Shown: piece after piece, positions 1 to 7,598 of the stretch
Layout of the letters: each line of letters begins with the position of its first letter
Numbering within the stretch: the stretch's first letter is position 1
From: an uncultured Allobaculum sp.
GTDB lineage: Bacteria; Bacillota_I; Bacilli_A; Erysipelotrichales; Erysipelotrichaceae
Direction: 5' to 3'
NCBI GenBank assembly: GCA_910579655.1
Contig: CAJTVE010000051.1
Coordinates: forward strand, 1-22,805
DNA: 22,805 nucleotides
Notes under the pieces: generated by a model
What the model was told of the DNA's origin: nothing
What the model saw: the letters and a program-made list of their open reading frames with translations, nothing else
Databases searched by the model: none
Position numbers and translations under genes: made by a program

Positions 1-146
1 AAAGAAATGTTGCATTCAGGAATAAAACCGGCCATACTGTTGTTCAGGGTGTGTGTCATTGTTCAAAATCCTTTCTTGGTTGTTTGTGCGAATAACATTG
101 TACAGGAATGATGAACGATTTACACTCACCTGTTTGGTGAAAAGCA

Positions 147-189
147 AAATGGCCGGGAACACGTTCTTTAAAGGTGTTTCCGGCCATTT
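147..189 (-). terminator. Terminator hairpin overlapping the GH1 stop codon
   Basis: AAATGGCCGG (147-156) pairs with CCGGCCATTT (180-189), and ACAC (159-162) pairs with GTGT (174-177). Read on the minus strand the stem is followed by TTTTGCTTTT, as expected for the end of the GH1 transcript. The 5' arm on that strand lies inside the last codons of the gene, so the C-terminus and the terminator share sequence. The hairpin could also stop plus-strand transcription. Confidence 0.75.
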
Positions 190-1595
190 GTCGGTTTTGA
201 TGAATTGTTCAGGTTCTTATACCAGTAGCCGGAGTCTTTCAGGTAGCGTTTCATGGTTTTGAGATCGAATTCATCGCGGTCTACGAAGATGAAGCCGTAA
301 CGTTTTCTCATGCCTTCGTGAGTGGAGATTAAATCAATTGCACTCCATGGGTTGTAGCCAAGCATCTGGGCACCATCGGTGATGGCTTCCTGGATCTGGG
401 CGATATGCTGACGCAGGTATTCGATGCGGTATGGGTCGTGGACTTTGTCACCTTCGAGGGTGTCGTAGGCACCAAGGCCATTTTCGGTAACGAGTAATGG
501 CAGGTGGTAGCGGGAATCCATTTCACGGATCGTAGCACGGAAGCCGACGGGGTCGATTTCCCAGCCAAATTCGGTTTTGCCAAGGTTGGGGTTTGGAACG
601 GATTTGAACATGCCGGAAGTTCCGCCGCCGCTTTGCTGGTCACCACCGAAGGCTTCTTCAGGAACGGAGCCATCATCTGCTGCAACAGTTGCGGTGTTGT
701 AGTAGTTAAAGCCGATGAAGTCTGGGTGTGCATTTTTCAGAGCGTCTTCGTCGCCAGGCGCGAAGGTTGGAGTGGCGTCATTTTGTTCGAGCCAGTTCCA
801 GACGATGGAGTTATAGACACCATAAACGACTGCATCCAGGTAGAGCCAGTTGCGGATGGCGTTGAAGTTCTGGGCTGCAATGACGTCTTCTGGTTTGCAT
901 GTCGCTGGGTAGACCAGGGAGATGTTTGGAGCGGGTCCGATTTTGGCTTCTGGCAGCATTTCGTGGCAGATGACCATGGCTTTGGCCTGGGCAACGAGCA
1001 TGTTGTGGTTTTGCTGGTAAATCTCTTTGAGCAGGTTGGTTGTGCCTTCTGGGATTAACAAGGTTCCGATGACTGGACCAACGAGGGTAAGCATGTTCTG
1101 TTCGTTGATGGTGAGCCAGTATTTTACGCGGTCACCAAAGTTTTCAAACAGGACAGTCGCGAATTCGACAAACCATTTCACAGAGTCTGGGTTAGACCAG
1201 GATCCTCTTTGGTCAAGAGCGGCGGGCATGTCGAAGTGGAACATGGTGACGATTGGTTCAATGCCGTATTTGAGGCATTCATTGATGACGTCGTTATAGA
1301 AATCGATGCCTTTCTGGTTGATTTCGCCAGTGCCGTTTGGAAGAATACGGGTCCAGGCAATGGAGAAACGATAGGATTTAAATCCCATTTGGGCCATCAG
1401 GGCAATGTCTTCTTTGTAGTGATGATAAAAGTCGGCGCAGACGGTGAGATCAGAGGTTCCCTCTGGAACTTGTTTGACATCCTGGCAGGATGGGCCTTTG
1501 CCATCTTCGAGGTTAGCGCCTTCAACCTGGTAGGCAGAAGTGGAAGCGCCCCAGAAAAAGTCTTTTGGGAAAGGTTTCAGTTTTCTTTCTTTCAT
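168..1595 (-). CDS. GH1 6-phospho-beta-glucosidase (475 aa)
   Basis: Cytoplasmic family GH1 retaining glycosidase, expected to hydrolyse phosphorylated beta-glucosides delivered by the PTS. The N-terminus has FPKDFFWGASTSAYQVEGA (9-27), typical of the family. The acid/base is Glu165 in LTINEQN and the nucleophile is Glu371 in VTENG. Ser424, Lys431 and Tyr433 reproduce the S-x6-K-x-Y phosphate-binding spacing known from 6-phospho-beta-galactosidase LacG. The residue after that Ser is Thr rather than the Trp of LacG, which favours a glucosidase. The Gln after the catalytic Glu replaces the commoner Pro and is probably tolerated. The open frame runs upstream to 1874, but those codons match nothing in the family, so I start at the Met at 1595, behind a weak GAGAGAGAC element. 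It lies downstream of an orphan IIB gene on the same strand and opposite the PTS operon. Exact substrate (cellobiose, gentiobiose, arbutin or salicin type) is not determinable. Confidence 0.93.
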   Translation of the reverse strand: MKERKLKPFPKDFFWGASTSAYQVEGANLEDGKGPSCQDVKQVPEGTSDLTVCADFYHHYKEDIALMAQMGFKSYRFSIAWTRILPNGTGEINQKGIDFYNDVINECLKYGIEPIVTMFHFDMPAALDQRGSWSNPDSVKWFVEFATVLFENFGDRVKYWLTINEQNMLTLVGPVIGTLLIPEGTTNLLKEIYQQNHNMLVAQAKAMVICHEMLPEAKIGPAPNISLVYPATCKPEDVIAAQNFNAIRNWLYLDAVVYGVYNSIVWNWLEQNDATPTFAPGDEDALKNAHPDFIGFNYYNTATVAADDGSVPEEAFGGDQQSGGGTSGMFKSVPNPNLGKTEFGWEIDPVGFRATIREMDSRYHLPLLVTENGLGAYDTLEGDKVHDPYRIEYLRQHIAQIQEAITDGAQMLGYNPWSAIDLISTHEGMRKRYGFIFVDRDEFDLKTMKRYLKDSGYWYKNLNNSSKPTNGRKHL

Positions 1596-2117
1596 AGTGT
1601 GTCTCTCTCTCAGTCTAATGGCCAGATTGACAAGGTTTGGCTTCAGGCACAATTCCAACTTGGAGTGAAGGGGGAAATGTGGCTGGATTTGCCTTGAGGT
1701 CTGGCTGATGGTTTCGATTTCGGCTTGTCTTTTCGCAAGAATTTGTGCTCTGCATGAAAGAACGCAGATTCGAAAAGGTGTTGGAAGGCAGTTTGGGAAC
1801 TGCTGGATTTGAATCTGGGTGGGTCTGAAAGCAGATCTATGTTTTTTAGAACAGCCTTTGGGTGAGGGAATCAAAATCAGAAAGGCTGAAGATAAAAGAC
1901 CAGATTCTGGTTCGTCGAACTCAGGTCATTGAACATCGGTCATTGAACTCAGGTAATTGGATTCGGGTTCGAATTAAATTAGCAGGATTTCAATTGGCGT
2001 TTCTTCCATTTGGATTGCGTGATTTCAAATCAATCAGTTTCCTTATTTAATCAATTCGATTTTATTCTATTTTGCTTTCCTGAAGGAAAGCGGGCCTTTG
2101 CGGGTAAATCTGGATGA
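1596..2117. other. Gene-free spacer between IIB and GH1
   Basis: No convincing gene lies in these 522 bases. They contain a 14-bp tandem repeat (1917-1958) and a perfect 7-bp hairpin, GCTTTCC-TGAA-GGAAAGC, at 2074-2091. On the minus strand that hairpin is not followed by a T-run, so it is more likely an mRNA processing or stability element than a terminator. I could not pick out a good sigma-A promoter for GH1 here. The gene may depend on read-through from the upstream IIB gene. Confidence 0.6.
1917..1958. repeat. Three tandem 14-bp units
   Basis: GAACTCAGGTCATT (1917-1930), GAACATCGGTCATT (1931-1944) and GAACTCAGGTAATT (1945-1958) are directly adjacent and differ at only a few positions. 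They lie about 320 bases upstream of the GH1 start on the minus strand. They could be regulator half-sites or simple slippage products; the sequence alone does not decide. Confidence 0.8.
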
Positions 2118-2468
2118 TCAAACCATTTCGGTCGTGGTTTCTGGAAGTTCTGGGTTGAGCAGTTTTTTGATATATTCAACCAGTTCATTCATTCCTTTGC
2201 CCACTGGAACATACAGCGGAGCTGGGATTTCGGCAATCTGAAGGTGGAGTTTTTGGGCACAGTTGAAAAGATGATCCCTGGCCATTTTGATCTGCGGGCT
2301 GATTAGATAGAGGTCGTAGTCTTTTCCTTCCATAAATCGTTCGCTGTTGGCTAAGTCGCAGGCTTCAACCTGAATATTGAGGCCAAGTTTGGCAAAGCAA
2401 CGCGTGACTTTACGGGCGATCATGGAGCTGGACATGGCGCCGCAGCAGATGACGAGGACTTTTTGCAT
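2118..2468 (-). CDS. PTS lactose/cellobiose-family IIB component, orphan copy (116 aa)
   Basis: Cytoplasmic phosphocarrier that takes phosphate from IIA and passes it to sugar bound by IIC. The N-terminal strand and P-loop read VLVICCGAMSSSM. By alignment with the second IIB of the window the phosphorylated residue should be Cys8, the first of the Cys pair. YDLYLISPQIK (about 53-63) is the usual second block. Length fits the family (about 100-115 aa), with a short C-terminal tail. AAAGGAG precedes the start with either GTG at 2471 or ATG at 2468; I chose the ATG. No IIA or IIC lies on this strand, so it presumably uses those of the opposite operon or of a distant locus. GH1 follows on the same strand after 520 bases. 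A 15-bp palindrome sits just upstream. Confidence 0.88.
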   Translation of the reverse strand: MQKVLVICCGAMSSSMIARKVTRCFAKLGLNIQVEACDLANSERFMEGKDYDLYLISPQIKMARDHLFNCAQKLHLQIAEIPAPLYVPVGKGMNELVEYIKKLLNPELPETTTEMV

Positions 2469-2493
2469 CACAATTTCTCCTTTGAATGGAATG

Positions 2494-2508
2494 GATAGAA
2501 TATCTATC
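2494..2508. promoter_or_regulatory. 15-bp palindrome upstream of orphan IIB
   Basis: GATAGA-ATA-TCTATC is a perfect inverted repeat centred about 33 bases upstream of the IIB ATG on the minus strand, where a promoter -10 or start point would be expected. It is operator-like in size and position. I cannot assign a regulator. Confidence 0.45.
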
Positions 2509-2537
2509 GATAAAATCCACTAAGCGCTTGAACAAAG

Positions 2538-2580
2538 GATCAGATCTGAAATTTCAAAAAAGACGGAGAGATCAGATCTG
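2538..2580. repeat. Direct repeat of GATCAGATCTG, 32 bp apart
   Basis: GATCAGATCTG occurs at 2538-2548 and again at 2570-2580. The first copy extends to a perfect 10-bp palindrome, TCAGATCTGA. A 32-bp offset equals three helical turns, so both copies face the same side of DNA. They lie about 70-110 bases upstream of the orphan IIB start and may be activator sites; function is inferred. Confidence 0.5.
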
Positions 2581-2764
2581 TCTTGGTCAGATTGGCCGAG
2601 TGGAAGAGGACGCTTTTGCGATAGGACGGTTTGCGGAAATCTTACTTCCATTAAAAAACGAATTTGTGGATTCGGCTAGTCCATTTTTTGCCGGAATTCC
2701 GATAAATTGTAAAACGCTTCTGGATTTCAATGGTCAGTCTGCCCGGATGGACTTTCTCTGACTC

Positions 2765-3180
2765 TTGCCCCTTTTGCCACCTGTTTATTTTGTTTGTTTT
2801 TTGTTTTTTTATATTCGTTTTTGCACTTGTCTGTTTGTTGTACTTTGCCTTATTGCTGGTTGTTATTGCTGTTGTACTTTGCCTTATTGCTGTTGTACTT
2901 TGCCTTATTGCTGGTTATTGCTGTTGTACTTTGCCTTTTATCTCCTGTCTGTTTTTTCTCTTACTTTTTGCTTGTGGTTGTACGTGCTGTTCGTTGCTGT
3001 TCGTTGCTGTTCTCTACTGCTTTTGTTCTTTTTGCTTCGTTTGCTTTGGACATTCAGGCTTTGTTTGGTACCTGTTGCTTGTTGTCGTCCTCTGTTTTTT
3101 GTTTTCTGTGCGCATTCAGGCTTTGTTTTGTACCTGCTGTTTGCTGTCGTTCCTGGTTGTTTGTTTTTTGTTCTTTGACT
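2765..3180. repeat. T/G-rich low-complexity block with tandem repeats
   Basis: The plus strand is strongly T and G rich with few A. TTGTACTTTGCC starts at 2838, 2872, 2893 and 2924, mostly followed by TTATTGCTG. A longer unit beginning CATTCAGGCTTTGTTT occurs at about 3051 and 3114. Because stop codons need A, all three plus frames stay open for over 100 codons, giving artificial Leu/Cys/Phe-rich translations. I read it as repeat-expanded non-coding DNA. Confidence 0.75.
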
Positions 3181-3838
3181 TTTGCCAGCGCTTCGTTTGA
3201 TTTGGAGGGGAATGGTTTGTGTCGCAATGATTTGGGCCGCAATGGAAAGGCTGCGACAGAAGAAAGGAGATTTGCCGGATTCCTTTGTCGCATGGACAGA
3301 AATGGTAAAAATGAATAAGTAAGAATGAGGGCGGTGAGGATCAGGGGCAGAAAATTGCCGCAGCAAAATTAAAAGATGGCTCAGACACAGGACATAATTA
3401 TGTTCTAAAGAGTCAGATAGGAAAGCTCGGGAAGCGAAGCGGTAAATTTTCAAAAAGAAAGAGGATTTTAAAATGCGCAGAAAAGAAATCGAAAAAGAAG
3501 CGAGAAAAAAGATAGAGACATGCAAAAAAGACGGAATACTCCGTGTATTTTTGTGAGATACAATCTGGTTTGGCTAATGCATGAATTTGGTAATGTAAAG
3601 TTGCTTGCCTGAAAATAAAACGGGAAAATTGTGGGAAAAATTTAAAAATATGAATTTGCCGTATTGAATCCTTGGTTTCAGGCGTTTATGATATTTTTGT
3701 AAACCTCAACGAGGAGTAACAACACGCATGAAGTCATAAGAATTGCCGTAAAGAAATCTTGATCCGGCATAAAAAGGGTAATTAAAACTGCCTGATGTAT
3801 GCGAAGATTTCCAATTTTAACCCTTAGTTTTCACATCA

Positions 3839-3867
3839 TTGCCGCAGCGTTACGGCAAATTTACAAC
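3839..3867 (+). promoter_or_regulatory. Possible promoter with inverted repeat, plus-strand PTS operon
   Basis: TTGCCG (3839-3844) and TACAAC (3862-3867) are separated by 17 bases and each match the sigma-A hexamers at four of six positions. TTGCCG forms an inverted repeat with CGGCAA (3853-3858) within the spacer, which would place a regulator on the promoter. A cre-like site lies immediately downstream. The promoter call is moderate. Confidence 0.4.
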
Positions 3868-3877
3868 TGGAGAAGAA

Positions 3878-3891
3878 CGTAAACGGTTTCT
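3878..3891 (+). promoter_or_regulatory. cre-like CcpA site
   Basis: CGTAAACGGTTTCT agrees with the catabolite-responsive element consensus TGWAARCGYTWNCW at 12 of 14 positions. It lies just downstream of the candidate promoter and 110 bases before IIB, where CcpA binding would repress transcription. CcpA control of beta-glucoside PTS operons is well established in Bacillota; binding here is inferred. Confidence 0.5.
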
Positions 3892-4000
3892 ATGATGGAT
3901 ATGGCTTGAGGAGGACTGGCCTGGACCGTACCAGTCGTCTGTTAATCTCATACTCGTCAGAGTTGAGGATTTCACGAAGTGAAAGAGAGGAATTACATAC

Positions 4001-4318
4001 ATGTCAAAACAAGCATTAATTATTTGCGTAGGTGGAATGTCCAGTTCCATGATCGCTAAGAAAACGACTGAAGAACTTCAGAAAAGAGGCCAGGATATCT
4101 TAGTTGAAGCTCTTGGCGTTCTCGAAGGCGAAAAGAAAATCCAGAACAAAGAATACGATCTGTTCCTGGTCAGCCCACAGACAAAAATGTATCTGAACAA
4201 CTTCACCAAACTCGGTAACGAAGTAGGCAGCCACGTTATCCCTATTCCACCACAGGCATACATTCCTGTACCAATGGGAATCAACAAACTGGCCGATCTC
4301 GTAACGAAAGAAATCTAG
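4001..4318 (+). CDS. PTS lactose/cellobiose-family IIB component (105 aa)
   Basis: Cytoplasmic sugar-specific phosphocarrier of the PTS. The N-terminus ALIICVGGMSSSMIAKK gives the phospho-Cys at position 9 at the end of the first strand. YDLFLVSPQTKMY (about 53-65) and the C-terminal helix fit the family, and the length is standard. The start is supported by GAGAGGA about eight bases upstream. It is the first gene of the plus-strand operon; its stop lies 10 bases before the regulator. It resembles the divergent orphan IIB closely in motif layout but not in detailed sequence, so the two are paralogues rather than a recent duplication. Confidence 0.92.
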   Translation: MSKQALIICVGGMSSSMIAKKTTEELQKRGQDILVEALGVLEGEKKIQNKEYDLFLVSPQTKMYLNNFTKLGNEVGSHVIPIPPQAYIPVPMGINKLADLVTKEI

Positions 4319-4328
4319 TCCCTGCCAA

Positions 4329-6323
4329 TTGAAGCCACTAGAGAAGGAATTGCTGCTGATTCTTTATCGGAGCCCAAAAAAGTATCAGACAAGCAAAGAA
4401 TTAGCTGAGCGGCTGAATCTATCAGAACGGACGGTTCGAACTTATATCGGCCGTCTGAAGAGTCTGGTCAATGAATTAGGCGGCAGAATTGAGGCCAGAC
4501 AGGGAAACGGATACCGACTAATTCTCGAGCAGCCTAAACAGTTTGAATCGTATTTATTCAAATCGAGACTTGAGGAGCTGCAGAGGGAACCGGACGTCAT
4601 CGATTCTTCATCAGGACGCCGGGATGTCATTATTTCCCGTCTGCTGCTGAACAACGAAACGATTGAAGCACTTGAGCTTGCGGAAAGCCTCTATATTTCC
4701 GAAAGTACTCTGAAAAAAGAGTTGAATTCCTTACGTGACCTGCTTGATGTTTACGGTCTGAAGCTGGTGACAGTAAAGAAGAAACTGACCATTTCAGGGG
4801 AAGAAGCCAACAAGCGCAAAATGATTCTTGATTATTTCTTCCGAAATAAGAAATTCGTTTCTTTACGTGAATATATGGATCATTCGGGATTTTTTGATGA
4901 TATTCCATCGGAAACGATCCTGATGATTCTGTTAGAAGAATTGCAAAGCCATCACATCCGGCTTTCAGACATGATGATTCAAAACCTGCTGCTGCATATC
5001 GCTTTGTCGATCAAACGTCTGCAAAGCGGCCAGCAGATCCGGCATTTTGAATCCTTAGATACTGATTTTGATCCGGATCTGATGGATGTTTCCACCCATG
5101 TCATTTCGCGGGTTTCCAATCTGGTCCATCTGGAATTTCCCCAGACGGAAATCCGCTATCTGACTTTGCATCTGACCGTGAAATCCAACCCCCAGGGAAG
5201 CGAGCACGATCAAAGCAAAGAAAGAATCAAACCCCAGGTTAAAAAAGCTTTAGCCCAGCTGGCCAAAGTATCCAATCAGCCGGTGGACCAGGATGAGATC
5301 CTGGAAAACAGTGTTCTTGAACATCTGATCCCCATGCTGATGCGGCTTTCTTCCGGCATTCAGCAGCAAAATCCATTGACTGTTGAAATCCAGGAAAAGT
5401 ATCCAGAGGTTCTTGAAGTTGTCAAAACGACATTGGGTAAGCTGCCCTGCCTGCGGCCGTTTACAGTCAGTGATGATGAATGGGCCTATCTTGTCATTCA
5501 TTTTCTGGCTGCAATTGACCGTCAGCAGGAAAGCCGAAAACTACAGGTTCTGGTGATCTGTGCAACGGGATTTGGCAGCTCACAGCTGCTCAAAAACCGG
5601 CTGCTTAAGAAATTTCCGGATTCCATCCATATTGCCAGTGAAGCTGGCTACTATGACATGAATGATCAGGTTCTTGAGGGAATCGATCTGATCATTTCCA
5701 GTGTCAACATGGGTCCGGTGATCTTTGGTGTGCCTTTTCTTCATGTTTCTGTCTTCTTATCTGACGATGATGTGGCCAGAATTCAGACCTTCATCGATAA
5801 GAAAGAAGCCAGGCAGAGTCCGCGCTTACGGGTAAGAGCGGTTCGAAATGAAGAAGTGACGAATCCCCTGCTTGAAAGCCAGCTTCCCCAGAGCAATTTC
5901 TTTGTTCTTATGCAAAGACCTTCGCGCGAAGATGTCATTGATTTATTAGTCAGTGCGATCGGCCGCAAGGAGAATGAATATTTCGCGAAGAAGTTTAAAG
6001 ACCAGCTGACATTACGCGAAAAGATGGGCAGCGTTGCCTTTTCGGATCGTATTGTGGTTGGTCATCCCGCCGTTCCTTTGGCGGAACGTTCCTCCTTTGC
6101 GCTGGCCCTCGTTCCAGAAGGCCTGTATTGGGATGAACAGAACCAGGACATTCAATTTGTCTTTCTGATGTCTCCTTCCTATGAGGGAGGCGATGAAACG
6201 CGCACCATGGTGGATGCGATCATTGATCTGATTGAGCAGCCTGACCTTCAGCAGCTTCTGCTGGAGCGCAAAGACTATCGAACGCTCAGCAAGGTGTTCA
6301 ACTCTTTACTGGAGCAATCGTGA
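4329..6323 (+). CDS. LicR/BglG-type PRD transcriptional regulator (664 aa)
   Basis: DNA-binding activator expected to control the surrounding PTS genes according to PTS phosphorylation. Visible order: winged HTH at about 5-65 (TSKELAERLNLSERTVRTYI), a second HTH of Mga type at about 100-165, PRD1 at about 180-290 with His223 and His281, PRD2 at about 300-400 with His332 and His391, a IIB-like domain from about 405 with Cys411 in LVICATGFGSS, and a IIA-like domain at about 515-664 with His579 in VVGHPAVPL. The architecture and length match LicR of Bacillus (about 640 aa). The start is a TTG at 4329, ten bases after the IIB stop and without a clear Shine-Dalgarno site, so translation is probably coupled to IIB. 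Starting later would cut into the first HTH. All expected phosphorylation residues are present. Confidence 0.92.
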   Translation: MKPLEKELLLILYRSPKKYQTSKELAERLNLSERTVRTYIGRLKSLVNELGGRIEARQGNGYRLILEQPKQFESYLFKSRLEELQREPDVIDSSSGRRDVIISRLLLNNETIEALELAESLYISESTLKKELNSLRDLLDVYGLKLVTVKKKLTISGEEANKRKMILDYFFRNKKFVSLREYMDHSGFFDDIPSETILMILLEELQSHHIRLSDMMIQNLLLHIALSIKRLQSGQQIRHFESLDTDFDPDLMDVSTHVISRVSNLVHLEFPQTEIRYLTLHLTVKSNPQGSEHDQSKERIKPQVKKALAQLAKVSNQPVDQDEILENSVLEHLIPMLMRLSSGIQQQNPLTVEIQEKYPEVLEVVKTTLGKLPCLRPFTVSDDEWAYLVIHFLAAIDRQQESRKLQVLVICATGFGSSQLLKNRLLKKFPDSIHIASEAGYYDMNDQVLEGIDLIISSVNMGPVIFGVPFLHVSVFLSDDDVARIQTFIDKKEARQSPRLRVRAVRNEEVTNPLLESQLPQSNFFVLMQRPSREDVIDLLVSAIGRKENEYFAKKFKDQLTLREKMGSVAFSDRIVVGHPAVPLAERSSFALALVPEGLYWDEQNQDIQFVFLMSPSYEGGDETRTMVDAIIDLIEQPDLQQLLLERKDYRTLSKVFNSLLEQS

Positions 6324-6416
6324 TCTTCCAAACGGAGGACTGAATCAGAACTCAGAAACCAATTGAATTTCCAGACTTGCCCCTTGATGGGAGAAAGAAA
6401 GACTGAGAGAGAAATT

Positions 6417-6794
6417 ATGGCGAAAATGGATGTAACCGAATCTCAAATGGTCGCATTTACCATCATCAGCTTTGCTGGTATGTCCAGAGCTGCTGTTCAT
6501 GAAGCACTTGATGCAATGCGCGCTGGCGATTTCGAACTGGCCAGCCAGAAATTAGCAGAAGCTGACGAACAGATGGTTGAAGCGCACAAAGCACAGACAG
6601 ACCTGCTGCACGCTTTTGCAAATGGCACCGAAATCGAGATTCAGATCATCATGGTTCATGCTCAGGACCATCTGATGACCACAATGACTTTAAAAGAAAC
6701 AGCCGAAGAACTGCTCGAGAACTACAAGAAGATCTACGCTCTCGAAGGCGACGTTGCTGCATTAAAAGATGCAGTGGCTGCCTTACAGGCTTAA
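6417..6794 (+). CDS. PTS lactose/cellobiose-family IIA component (125 aa)
   Basis: Cytoplasmic trimeric phosphocarrier that receives phosphate from HPr. The segment IMVHAQDHLMTTMT contains the active His81, with Asp84 three residues on, matching His78/Asp81 of lactose IIA. The rest is three long helices, and the C-terminus is a heptad-like alanine/leucine helix. The frame is open upstream to 6363, but the Met at 6417 follows the purine-rich GAGAGAAATT and gives the family N-terminus, so I start there. It lies 93 bases after the regulator gene. Confidence 0.92.
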   Translation: MAKMDVTESQMVAFTIISFAGMSRAAVHEALDAMRAGDFELASQKLAEADEQMVEAHKAQTDLLHAFANGTEIEIQIIMVHAQDHLMTTMTLKETAEELLENYKKIYALEGDVAALKDAVAALQA

Positions 6795-6854
6795 TCTGAC
6801 GGTTCGTGCAGTTTTGCAGGACTGAGATTGAAAGTCAGCTTGAATTTGAACGAA

Positions 6855-6915
6855 GACACTGAAGTTCAGTGTCAGAATATTGAGTCTTTGGTCCAAACAA
6901 ACCGTGGCCAAAGAC
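6855..6915 (+). other. Two intercistronic hairpins after IIA
   Basis: GACACTGAAGTTCAGTGTC (6855-6873) is a perfect palindromic stem with a one-base centre. GTCTTTGG (6884-6891) pairs with CCAAAGAC (6908-6915) over eight bases. Neither is followed by a T-run, so they should stabilise or process the mRNA rather than end it. They fill part of a 290-base gap before the next gene. Confidence 0.55.
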
Positions 6916-7085
6916 ATGATTTGAAGGCGATGGAAATTTCCTTTGAACTTCAGCTTTCTGAAAAGCCGGCTCTATAAATCGATTTGAAAAAATCATTGAA
7001 AAAATCGTTGTAAAGAACCAGCTTGAAGAAAAGTTGAGGAAGCATTGGGAAAAGACAGAGCGGGAGAACCAGAGAGGAAGATTAT

Positions 7086-7598
7086 ATGGCAAAACAGGGA
7101 AGAAAAATGGATGACCAATTGATGAAAACGCGGCGCGAGACGAGCTTGAAGACATTGTATTTCAACCGTTTCATGTTGATCCGCTACTCACTGGCCGTCT
7201 TCTTTTTTGCAAATTTCTTTGTGGCCTACCTTTGCTGGCCCAACCTTACCGGAATCGCTGGGGCTGCCTTATTGATTCTTTCCATTCTTCCATGTTGGGA
7301 GATGGGCAAGATGTATGGGCAGAAAGTCGTGAAATATGGCGCTACGAAGTTGTTCTTCTGCGTGCAGTGGGTATTTAACCTGGTCTGCATCTTCATGATG
7401 GCCATGCAGCCAACCAGCCAGATCTTTCCATTCTTAAACGATGGAAGTCAGGCAAAAATTGTTGCTTTAAGCGCACTGGTTATTGGATTTGCCCTGGCAA
7501 GCTTCTGTCTGTACCGGTTCTATCTGATTGACCGCAATCTGGATAAAACCTATCGCCGCATTGAATTCTTTGAATCGAAGTATCGTCTTCGCTTCTAG
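7086..7598 (+). CDS. Unrecognised four-helix membrane protein in PTS operon (170 aa)
   Basis: I do not recognise this family. The protein has a basic N-terminal tail (about 1-28), four hydrophobic segments at about 30-50, 54-72, 87-107 and 124-146, and a charged C-terminal tail rich in Arg, Lys and Tyr (RNLDKTYRRIEFFESKYRLRF, 150-170, shown in part). Loops are short. No catalytic motif is visible. The Met at 7086 follows GAGGAAGATTAT and fits. It sits between IIA and IIC on the same strand, so it may support folding, stability or control of the IIC permease, or it may be unrelated. Function is unknown. Confidence 0.75.
   Translation: MAKQGRKMDDQLMKTRRETSLKTLYFNRFMLIRYSLAVFFFANFFVAYLCWPNLTGIAGAALLILSILPCWEMGKMYGQKVVKYGATKLFFCVQWVFNLVCIFMMAMQPTSQIFPFLNDGSQAKIVALSALVIGFALASFCLYRFYLIDRNLDKTYRRIEFFESKYRLRF

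Larger units (their letters stand above)
2472..4000. other. 1.5 kb gene-free divergent spacer
   Basis: No ORF here looks like a real protein. The spacer holds the palindrome and direct repeats next to IIB, a T/G-rich low-complexity block (2765-3180), six scattered copies of TTGCCG, a GACTGG/CCAGTC hairpin (about 3914-3936) and a cre-like site ahead of the plus-strand PTS operon. Its length is unusual for bacteria and suggests either complex control or decayed DNA. Confidence 0.7.

Noticed and set aside
1596..1874. 93-codon N-terminal extension of the GH1 frame
   Set aside because: It precedes the standard GH1 start and resembles no signal peptide or domain.
2519..2533. cre-like ACTAAGCGCTTGAAC near the orphan IIB
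   Set aside because: Shares the AAGCGCTT core but mismatches the outer TG/CA positions of the consensus.
2588..2630. tRNA-like string GGCCGAGTGG
   Set aside because: The words resemble the D-arm of a Ser or Leu tRNA, but no acceptor stem, anticodon arm or TTCGA loop follows.
2730..3318. Three overlapping plus-strand ORFs of 137-174 codons, hydrophobic and Cys-rich
   Set aside because: All frames are open because A is scarce; translations follow the DNA repeats and there is no ribosome site.
2938..3525. 195-codon minus-strand ORF
   Set aside because: It runs through the low-complexity block and gives a Lys/Gln/Thr-rich translation with no domain.
3709..3740. GAGGAG followed by a three-codon frame ATG AAG TCA TAA
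   Set aside because: Could be a leader peptide, but it is too short to support and lies far from the operon start.
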